The notes under the pieces: model-generated
The model's input: only the letters and a program-made list of their open reading frames with translations
Told to the model about the DNA's origin: nothing
The model's database searches: none
Translations under genes and position numbers: made by a program
Shown here: piece after piece, positions 24,381 through 30,653 of the stretch
Layout: each line of letters begins with the position of its first letter
How positions within the stretch are numbered: the stretch's first letter is position 1
Assembly: GCA_023414985.1 (NCBI GenBank)
Contig: JAEZLY010000272.1
Location: 1-30,653 of the forward strand
Reading direction: 5' to 3'
Origin: Bacillota bacterium
GTDB taxonomy: Bacteria > Bacillota > Clostridia > Lachnospirales > Lachnospiraceae
Length of the DNA: 30,653 nt

Positions 24381-25145
24381 ATGAGTAAAAACATATCGAT
24401 AATAACCGGAGCAACCGGCGGTATTGGGAGAGAATTTGTAAAGCAGCAGCTAAGAGAAGAGATTGATGAGATCTGGGCGGTGGCAAGAAACGTAGAAAAG
24501 TTAAACAAACTGAAGGAGGAATTTGGCGAGAAAATTGTATTGATTTCCGCAGATTTATCAACAAAATCATCATTTGAATACATAGAGAGAATGCTGAAAG
24601 AGAAAAGACCCTTTATTTGTTATCTGATTAATAATGCCGGTGAAGGGAAAATGAAAGCGTATCACGAGTACTCAAATACCGAGCTGGAAGCGGGTATTGC
24701 TACGCATTGTACTGCAACGGCTGTATTATGCAATTTATGCATACCATATATGGGGAAGAACAGCCATATTATTAATATGGCCTCCCAATCTGCTTTTCAA
24801 CCGGTGCCTTATATTAACCTATATGCATCGTGCAAGGCCTTTGTAAAAAGTTATTCCAGAGCTTTGAATGTGGAGCTGAAAGGGACCGGAATTTCCGCTA
24901 CAGTAGCATGCCCGGGGTGGGTTAAGACAAATTTACTTGAATATGAACGTAACGGAAGGCAAATTCATTTTCCCGGGATTGCATCTCCTGAGGCAGTGGT
25001 AAGGAAAACAATGAAGGATGCAAATAAAGGGAAGGATATCTCGGTTTACGGAGTATATGTGAAATATATGCATTTGCTGGCTAAGCTGTTTCCCCACAGA
25101 CTAGTAATGAAATCATGGATGAGAAAGATGGAAAAGTATATTTGA
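24381..25145 (+). CDS. Short-chain dehydrogenase/reductase (SDR)
   Basis: Classical SDR of 254 residues. Cofactor-binding TGATGGIG is at 9-16, NNAG at 84-87, and the catalytic set is Ser at ~135-137 (MASQSAF), Y148 and K152 (YASCK), followed by PGWVKT. The Arg36 after strand 2 (AVARN) suggests NADP(H) preference. The substrate is unknown. The start ATG has AGGAGG at 24371-24376. It is the last gene before a shared terminator and probably the third gene of the phzF group. Confidence 0.9.
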   Translation: MSKNISIITGATGGIGREFVKQQLREEIDEIWAVARNVEKLNKLKEEFGEKIVLISADLSTKSSFEYIERMLKEKRPFICYLINNAGEGKMKAYHEYSNTELEAGIATHCTATAVLCNLCIPYMGKNSHIINMASQSAFQPVPYINLYASCKAFVKSYSRALNVELKGTGISATVACPGWVKTNLLEYERNGRQIHFPGIASPEAVVRKTMKDANKGKDISVYGVYVKYMHLLAKLFPHRLVMKSWMRKMEKYI

Positions 25146-25154
25146 ACATAGAAG

Positions 25155-25206
25155 AGGCCCGACCCACTTAGGAAAGCTTAAGCTAAAATAAGGCGGATCG
25201 GGCTTC
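25155..25206. terminator. Bidirectional terminator between convergent genes
   Basis: AGGCCCGACCC (25155-25165) pairs with GGATCGGGCTT (25195-25205), with one mismatch and one G-U pair. An inner palindrome AGCTTAAGCT lies in the loop. It sits 10 nt after the SDR stop and 17 nt beyond the stop of the - strand xylosidase gene, so it can serve both directions. Confidence 0.75.
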
Positions 25207-25222
25207 ATTCGTCTGGAAGTTC

Positions 25223-27169
25223 TTAGCCCCAGATCTTTATTCTGTTATGGCCTGCCTTGAGGTCTTCAAAGGGTCCTGCGACGGGATTCTGATTACGTCC
25301 CAACCCATGGTAATCCTTGTCCACTATGATCGGATTGCCATTCGGATCATCAAAGATTGCATCGACAATACGTACCGTTCCCAGGGTCTCGGTGGAATGC
25401 ATGCGGGTTGCTACCTTCAAGAACTCTTCTTTCACATCCAACTCCAGGTATACTGCTGAGCCCTCCTCGATAATCTTTACCTTAGGATTGAAGGAGGTAT
25501 CAATATATTTGTTCGCTTCCGCTCGGAACGCTTTGGAACCGTTCGTATAGATATTTCCGTCAATATACACCGGTTGTTCGATCCTATTGAATTTTTCATG
25601 ATCGGCATTACCGGCATTGATGATAATATCATGATATTCCTCATAGGAAGCTGTACAGTTATCATATCCGGCAGTACCGCTGTAGGATACCTCCTCAGGG
25701 ATCTCGTCTATACCGACAAAGATATTATTGTACAGTCTGTCGTCACCGCTGTATACCACCGCACAGCCGGCTACCTGGGTAGTATGAGGAAAATGGTACG
25801 GAGTAGAACGATCCAGTGTCTTAATCCTTCGCATGGTGCCGCAGCATAGATTATGAACATAAGCGCCCCCCTGAGCCACATTATCGAAGCTGTAATGGGA
25901 AGCAAAAATATTGTTATCTACCAGATAAGGACCATGGGTTACCTCGATGAAGAAGTCACGGTCATTATTATAGTATAAGTTCTGACTGATACGGGCACCC
26001 TGCGCCTGCCAATCCAACCAGGTCCCAAGGGTGCAGTTATGGATGCGGTTGTGATGTATCTGAACATCCAAAGCAGCATGCATCTTGATACCCGCGATCT
26101 CATAGCCGAAGAACTCATGCTTGACTGCAATGTTATATATATGGTTATTATAAATCTCACTGAAGGCACCGCCCATATGGCCGACAACACCGTTCTGACC
26201 GCAATCATAAATGGTATTATTCCGGATGATATGGGAACCGATCTTTTCCTTACTCCAGCCAATCTGCAAAGCACGAAAGACTGCTTCCATTTGATACTGG
26301 TATCCGGGCTTTTGCTGACGTCTGGTGCACAGATTATGCCCGGTTGAAGCTTCTTTACCGATACTGATGGCACTGCATTTGGAATCATGGATAATGTTAT
26401 TCTCTATAATCCAACCCTTGCTCCAGTTTGCACCGATCAAGCCCGGCTGATCTGCAGTCGGCGGCGTCCAGGGAGTAGCTGCCTGGCACATCTCAAAACC
26501 GCGCACCGTAATATAATTCATGCCCGTTCTCTCGGGATAGAAGCAGCATCTGCGGACATTGATCTCTGTCAGCTCCTGATTGGGATCTGCTCCATGGAAA
26601 TTGGCGTAAATCGTAGTGGTATCGTCATCAACCTCCGCATACCATTGATAGATCGTCTGATCCGGCTCCAGGATTTTCTCGGTGCGATTTGTCCACGGAG
26701 GATTAGTGCCCGTCTCCCGTCTTTTCGGATTCTTTACCTCGGCTAAGGAGGCTGCTTCATAAAAGGACTTGCCGTTTAAATATACATCGCCGGGATGACG
26801 TGGGGTATCCGCAGGATGGATCAGCCAATCGCCGCAGAGTATTTCCTGATACGGATTATAATCACCGAACATGGTATTCGGGAGCACAGCTTTCCATACG
26901 GTTCCTTCAAGCACTTCCCAATTGTTGACCCGCTCGGAACCCTTGATGACAACCTTTTCACCTTTCGCAGCTTCATATACGATACGGTTAATATTACTGT
27001 ACCCGCTATGGGCGGGCTTAACCCATTCGCGGTATTCCCCCTCATGTACGATTACTGTGTCACCGGTTTCTGCGATCTGAGCAGCTTTTGATATAGTTCT
27101 GAAGGGATTAGCAGCTGTTCCTTCGGAATGATCACATCCGTGGATCGCCACATGATATATCTGATTCAT
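25223..27169 (-). CDS. GH120-family beta-xylosidase (intracellular, beta-helix)
   Basis: The 648-residue product strongly resembles XylC of Thermoanaerobacterium, the founding GH120 beta-xylosidase, as I recall its sequence. Shared segments include HEGEYREWVKP, EKVVIKGSERV, ATPWTPPTADQPGLIG and KIGSHIIRNNTIYDCGQN. The nucleophile is D386 (TWLDWQAQG) and the acid/base is E409 (FIEVTHGP); their 23-residue spacing equals that of D382/E405 in XylC. The fold is a right-handed parallel beta-helix with an inserted sandwich. There is no signal peptide, so it should act in the cytoplasm on imported xylo-oligosaccharides. AGGAGGT lies 9 nt upstream of the ATG. It follows the histidine phosphatase gene by 103 nt. 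Confidence 0.9.
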   Translation of the reverse strand: MNQIYHVAIHGCDHSEGTAANPFRTISKAAQIAETGDTVIVHEGEYREWVKPAHSGYSNINRIVYEAAKGEKVVIKGSERVNNWEVLEGTVWKAVLPNTMFGDYNPYQEILCGDWLIHPADTPRHPGDVYLNGKSFYEAASLAEVKNPKRRETGTNPPWTNRTEKILEPDQTIYQWYAEVDDDTTTIYANFHGADPNQELTEINVRRCCFYPERTGMNYITVRGFEMCQAATPWTPPTADQPGLIGANWSKGWIIENNIIHDSKCSAISIGKEASTGHNLCTRRQQKPGYQYQMEAVFRALQIGWSKEKIGSHIIRNNTIYDCGQNGVVGHMGGAFSEIYNNHIYNIAVKHEFFGYEIAGIKMHAALDVQIHHNRIHNCTLGTWLDWQAQGARISQNLYYNNDRDFFIEVTHGPYLVDNNIFASHYSFDNVAQGGAYVHNLCCGTMRRIKTLDRSTPYHFPHTTQVAGCAVVYSGDDRLYNNIFVGIDEIPEEVSYSGTAGYDNCTASYEEYHDIIINAGNADHEKFNRIEQPVYIDGNIYTNGSKAFRAEANKYIDTSFNPKVKIIEEGSAVYLELDVKEEFLKVATRMHSTETLGTVRIVDAIFDDPNGNPIIVDKDYHGLGRNQNPVAGPFEDLKAGHNRIKIWG

Positions 27170-27272
27170 AGTATCAATACCTCCTATTCTTTCTAATTAC
27201 ACAATAATACAAGTCCAACGTAATCACTACTTATTTATTGTTCATTATTCCTCATAGGTTGTGAACATATAA

Positions 27273-27986
27273 CTAAATTTCCTGATAGGTCTCTTCGAAG
27301 AAACCGGCGTAGGAGATGGGTTCCTTGCCGACATATAAATGTGAGGTATCACCGAGTGCCTGACAACGGAAGTATACCTCTCCCTTGGTGCGTTCTTCTG
27401 TAACAACTGTTGTAACAGAGGTGGGAGCCACGAAGAAGCCCTGCCAAAGCAGAGGAGTGGCAATACCCAGCAGATGGGATAGAATCGCAAACTGTACACC
27501 CAGATGGCAGAAAAAAACGATCGTATCTGTATTACCCCGATCACAGCGGTAATAGCCATCCTGTCTGAGATAGCCGTATTGTTGCAGCAGCTGATCAAAA
27601 TGAGTGGTGATATTCCGGTAAGCAGCCTCCACGTCCCCGGTAGTCATGATGGTATCCTTCATCCATTGATCCTTATCATAAAGCTGGGAATGGGTAGTCC
27701 AATGACCTGGCAGCAGATCCCAGGGTATGACTTTCTCTCCTGTACCGTCTTCAATAATATATCCGGGAAATTCTCTCAACCAATCGCAGATCACGGCTTC
27801 TCTGCCGATACGATCCAATGCGACCTTTGCAGTGGCTTTTGCTCTACCCAGTGTGGAACAGTAAAAGTCCCGGACATCAAGCTGTGCTATTCTTTCTGCC
27901 AGCAAATCGGCTTCCCGAAATCCTTTTTCAGTCAGATAATCATTCACATAATCCGGATCACCATGGCGGATAAATAAAAGCTTCAT
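27273..27986 (-). CDS. Histidine phosphatase superfamily protein (phosphoglycerate mutase-like)
   Basis: The 237 residues show the branch-1/2 histidine phosphatase signature: R7-H8-G9 (FIRHGDPDY), R48 in CSTLGRAKATA, and the second catalytic His at H161 (VFFCHLGVQ). These enzymes form a phospho-histidine intermediate. The substrate is unknown, and a sugar phosphate is only a guess from the neighbouring xylosidase. ATG 27986 is chosen over an upstream frame extension to 28058 because AAAGGGTG lies about 9 nt upstream and the RHG motif must be near the N-terminus. The C-terminal ~70 residues have no recognisable extra domain. Confidence 0.85.
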   Translation of the reverse strand: MKLLFIRHGDPDYVNDYLTEKGFREADLLAERIAQLDVRDFYCSTLGRAKATAKVALDRIGREAVICDWLREFPGYIIEDGTGEKVIPWDLLPGHWTTHSQLYDKDQWMKDTIMTTGDVEAAYRNITTHFDQLLQQYGYLRQDGYYRCDRGNTDTIVFFCHLGVQFAILSHLLGIATPLLWQGFFVAPTSVTTVVTEERTKGEVYFRCQALGDTSHLYVGKEPISYAGFFEETYQEI

Positions 27987-28058
27987 ATTATGTACACCCT
28001 TTCTGTTTGTCATCTCCGTAATTATATCTATCGCAAAGGAAAAATTCGGCAGTTTCAT

Positions 28059-28356
28059 AGAGGAACTGCTTGATTTTTTGAATATAATTACGATTCACTA
28101 TAGCCTTTCTTATCATAACATAGTATTATCTTATAGTACCACTTTTTTATTCTTAGAATAATTATCTATATGGAAGAAATAGTCTCCATAAAGTAATCAT
28201 GGTTTGAAGCGAAGGTGCATGCTGCCTGGTCGGATATTGCTGTAAAATGCTGCATCATCGATTTTTGTCAATCATTGCGTTTTTAATAAAACCAGTTTTT
28301 TTTCTGCTTAAGATATGATAAAATAATTTAGAGAATTTAAGCCCAGAGGTGAGCGC
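28059..28356. other. A/T-rich divergent intergenic region
   Basis: This stretch separates the - strand phosphatase gene from the + strand deacetylase gene and must hold both promoters. A palindrome TTATTCT-T-AGAATAA lies at 28147-28161. TATGAT (28314-28319) is a possible + strand -10 with no good -35. No ORF, RNA gene or terminator is seen. Confidence 0.5.
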
Positions 28357-29562
28357 TTGCAAAGTGATGGAATGAATACTACTTCAGATAAAAATAACAG
28401 CAATGGCTTTAACGATAGAAGAAAACGTATCAATCGCATGAAGATGGTAATTATCATCATTGTGATTATACTTATGATTATACCAATGATATTCTGCATC
28501 CTGCTCGGTCTGCAGGTGAATCGACTGCAGAAGCAGGTGGAACAATTAATCAGTATACATAGTCAATATGATTTGGCATCAAATGAAAAGGACGGAAGCA
28601 GTTATGCTTACGCTGCGGTAAAAGAAGATACCGATGTTACGCCTACTGTTGCACCGGAAGGAAATACGGACAGCCAAAATACTGCCGATGCATTCGCAAC
28701 AGATAATGCAGCTACGGATACTGTCCCTGCAGAGGATAGTAATACAGAGAAGGACGAAGCTAATTCAGACACAGGCGGTAAGACTGACGCCAAAGATAAT
28801 CCGGAGCTATCCAAAGAGCAGCCGGAGGAGGCGAAGGACAAATCCGATGAGAAGAGCAATAAGACTGATCAGGAAGCAAAAGCATCCGAGGATAAGGAAA
28901 TCGACAGTCTCAGTCAGGGAAAATACGCGGATAAAAAGATTTATCTTACCTTCGATGACGGTCCGAGTATCTATACAGATGACATTCTAGATATTCTGAA
29001 GAAGTATAATGTGAAGGCAACCTTCTTTGTCGTAGGCAAGACAGATGACTATTCTAAAAAGATGTATCAAAGAATTGTGGAGGAAGGGCATACTTTAGGT
29101 ATGCATTCTTACTCACATAAGTATTCTACGATTTACAATTCCGTAGAAGATTTTGAGAAGGACTTTACAAAACTATGGAAATTGTTATATGATACTACTG
29201 GGTACAAGCCTTCCATTTTCCGCTTTCCGGGGGGAAGCGACAATATGGTCAATAAGCATGGGATGGATGATTTCATCCGCTATCTGAATGACAACGGGAT
29301 TGTTTATTTTGACTGGAATGTCTTGAACGGTGATGCAACCGGTGTGAAATACACAAAGGAACAGCTGATCGATAATGTCTTGAACGGTGTGGACTGGTGG
29401 GATAACTCCATCGTTCTGATGCATGATTCCCAGGACAAGAGAACCACAGTTGATTCCTTATCAGGTCTGCTGAAGGTTTTGAAATCAGAGGGGGCACAAA
29501 TATTACCGATAGATAAAGATGTTACACCTGTTCAAATGATTAAAGCCGATACAATTAAATAA
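28357..29562 (+). CDS. Membrane-anchored NodB polysaccharide deacetylase (peptidoglycan deacetylase-like)
   Basis: The 401 residues have a short basic cytoplasmic N-terminus, one membrane helix (31-52), a brief coiled coil (~53-70), a ~110-residue charged low-complexity spacer (~75-188) and a C-terminal NodB domain. The catalytic motifs are intact: TFDDGPS 198-204 (D200 base, D201 metal), H250/H254 in HSYSH, RFPGGS 289-294, DW 319-320 and H356 in LMHD. Relatives remove acetyl groups from N-acetylglucosamine in peptidoglycan, giving lysozyme resistance. The start TTG 28357 follows AGAGGTGAG; ATG 28372 is possible. Bactofilin follows after 24 nt. Surface location is inferred from topology. Confidence 0.87.
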   Translation: MQSDGMNTTSDKNNSNGFNDRRKRINRMKMVIIIIVIILMIIPMIFCILLGLQVNRLQKQVEQLISIHSQYDLASNEKDGSSYAYAAVKEDTDVTPTVAPEGNTDSQNTADAFATDNAATDTVPAEDSNTEKDEANSDTGGKTDAKDNPELSKEQPEEAKDKSDEKSNKTDQEAKASEDKEIDSLSQGKYADKKIYLTFDDGPSIYTDDILDILKKYNVKATFFVVGKTDDYSKKMYQRIVEEGHTLGMHSYSHKYSTIYNSVEDFEKDFTKLWKLLYDTTGYKPSIFRFPGGSDNMVNKHGMDDFIRYLNDNGIVYFDWNVLNGDATGVKYTKEQLIDNVLNGVDWWDNSIVLMHDSQDKRTTVDSLSGLLKVLKSEGAQILPIDKDVTPVQMIKADTIK

Positions 29563-29586
29563 GACCAATAGGGAGGTATTTAGTGA

Positions 29587-30510
29587 ATGGGTTTTTTTAA
29601 GGATTTTAAAGAAGATTTATCACAAGCAGTGAACGAGCTGCTGCCGACAGAGAACCAGGAGGATGCGGATCAGCTCGTAAATACGTTGGATTCGGAAGAA
29701 ATTACTTCAGAAGAGGTATCGGATAGTGAGAGAATGAAGGAATGGCTGGAGGAATTTGTTCAGGAGGAGAATTCGGATGAGTCTGAAGGGAAAGATGAGA
29801 CGGAATCGGAATTAACTCCGGATGCGCTTTCGGAGGATACGGAGGAGGTTACTTCGGAGGAAGCATCGGACGAGCTTTATGAGGACGAAGAGTTGGAAGA
29901 GCAGGATGAAATCGCATTAGAAATTGAGGAAGAAGAGGGCGAAAACATGGATGATAATGTAGATCTGGAGTTATTGGAAGCATTAAATGCAGATGAAGAG
30001 GAAGAAAAAGGTGCAGAGGCTAAGGAAAAAGCTGCTCCCAGACTGAGAGCTGCCTCAGTAGCAAATGACGACGAGGTTACAGTGATTACGAAGGGAACGA
30101 CGATTAACGGAAGTATTTCTTCCGACGGTTCCTTGGAAATTGACGGAACCATAACAGGTGATGTGGAATGTCTCGGTAAATTATCCATTACCGGTAAGAT
30201 TGTGGGTAATTCCTCCGCAGCCGAAGTATATGTGAATACAGAGCGTCTAGAAGGAAGCATCACCAGTGAAGGCAGTGTGAAGATTGGTCTTGGTACTGTC
30301 ATTGTCGGTGATATTGTAGCTACCTCCGGTGTGATTGCAGGCGCGGTGAAAGGCGAGATTGATATCAACGGACCGATTGTAATTGATTCTACTGCCATCA
30401 TCAAGGGAAATATCAAGGCAAAATCCGTTCAGATCAATAACGGTGCAGTGATCGAGGGCTTCTGTTCCTTAAGCTACTCCGCTGTAGATGTGGATAATAT
30501 CTTTGAATAA
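29587..30510 (+). CDS. Bactofilin with long acidic N-terminal extension
   Basis: Bactofilins form cytoplasmic beta-helical filaments that position cell-wall enzymes. Residues ~163-295 are the bactofilin (DUF583) domain of short Gly/Ile/Val repeats (TTINGSISSDGSLEIDGTI, SVKIGLGTVIVGDIVA). The first ~160 residues are unusual: amphipathic at 1-20 (MGFFKDFKEDLSQAVNELLP), then a highly acidic, mostly disordered region with a repeated motif, EEITSEEVSD (37-46) and EEVTSEEASD (86-95). The amphipathic start may be a membrane-binding helix. ATG 29587 has GGGAGG ~10 nt upstream; a GTG at 29583 is out of frame. Bases 30511-30653 after the stop show no gene. Confidence 0.88.
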   Translation: MGFFKDFKEDLSQAVNELLPTENQEDADQLVNTLDSEEITSEEVSDSERMKEWLEEFVQEENSDESEGKDETESELTPDALSEDTEEVTSEEASDELYEDEELEEQDEIALEIEEEEGENMDDNVDLELLEALNADEEEEKGAEAKEKAAPRLRAASVANDDEVTVITKGTTINGSISSDGSLEIDGTITGDVECLGKLSITGKIVGNSSAAEVYVNTERLEGSITSEGSVKIGLGTVIVGDIVATSGVIAGAVKGEIDINGPIVIDSTAIIKGNIKAKSVQINNGAVIEGFCSLSYSAVDVDNIFE

Positions 30511-30653
30511 ATAAATACATGCAGCCAGCTTATGCAGGCTAAGCTTCTCCAATATCGTGCTGTTACTGTTCAATGGAACAACACGGTTGATTGGATGCGC
30601 CATTCACATGAAATAAATCATATTTGGTCTGGTAATACGATTTGTTTTGTGGT

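Noticed and set aside
27239..27267. TGTTCA-N17-TGAACA inverted repeat between xylosidase and phosphatase genes as an operator
   Set aside because: Only 6 bp per arm in A/T-rich DNA; it does not match the XylR or CcpA site patterns I know.
30527..30545. AGCTTA/TAAGCT hairpin after the bactofilin gene as a terminator
   Set aside because: The stem is only 6 bp and is followed by TCTCC, not a T run.

Overview
The window looks like a chromosome segment from a motile Gram-positive anaerobe of the class Clostridia, most likely Lachnospiraceae. This rests on three things: the Bacillus/Clostridia-type fla/che gene order (fliM-fliY-cheY ... sigD ... rpsB-tsf), the use of FliY, CheC and CheD, and a GH120 beta-xylosidase of the kind found in plant-fibre-degrading Clostridia. 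No species call is possible from the sequence alone.

Region 1 (1-20467, all + strand) is one long, tightly packed flagellar and chemotaxis operon, entered inside fliM. It runs: C-ring switch genes (fliM partial, fliY) and cheY; export-gate genes (fliO, fliP, fliQ, fliR, flhB, flhA); flagellar placement and number genes (flhF, flhG); a PilZ c-di-GMP receptor; chemosensory genes (cheB, cheA, cheW, cheC, cheD); a small two-helix membrane protein; sigD; and a poorly understood tail. The tail holds a FapA/DUF342 protein, a 102-residue hydrophilic protein, an SwrB-like membrane protein and a membrane-anchored YceG/LysM-like protein. A rho-independent terminator closes it at about 20505-20545. cheR is not in the window.

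Region 2 (20569-22729) is the rpsB-tsf operon. It has two near-consensus sigma-A promoters and a structured leader, and ends at a strong terminator. Between the tsf stop codon and that terminator lies a diverged second copy of the tsf 3' end, with synonymous codon differences. It looks like a recombination scar.

Region 3 (22832-25145) is a short + strand group: a PhzF-family protein, a GNAT acetyltransferase and a short-chain dehydrogenase, ending at a shared bidirectional terminator. Region 4 (25223-27986, - strand) encodes a histidine phosphatase followed by an intracellular GH120 beta-xylosidase. Region 5 (28357-30510, + strand) pairs a membrane-anchored NodB-type polysaccharide deacetylase with a bactofilin that has a long acidic N-terminal half, probably an envelope or cell-shape module.

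No tRNA, rRNA, CRISPR array, insertion sequence or prophage gene was seen. The parts least explained by known biology are the four-gene tail after sigD, the tsf scar and the rpsB leader. I did not find a clear-cut new defence or mobile system.
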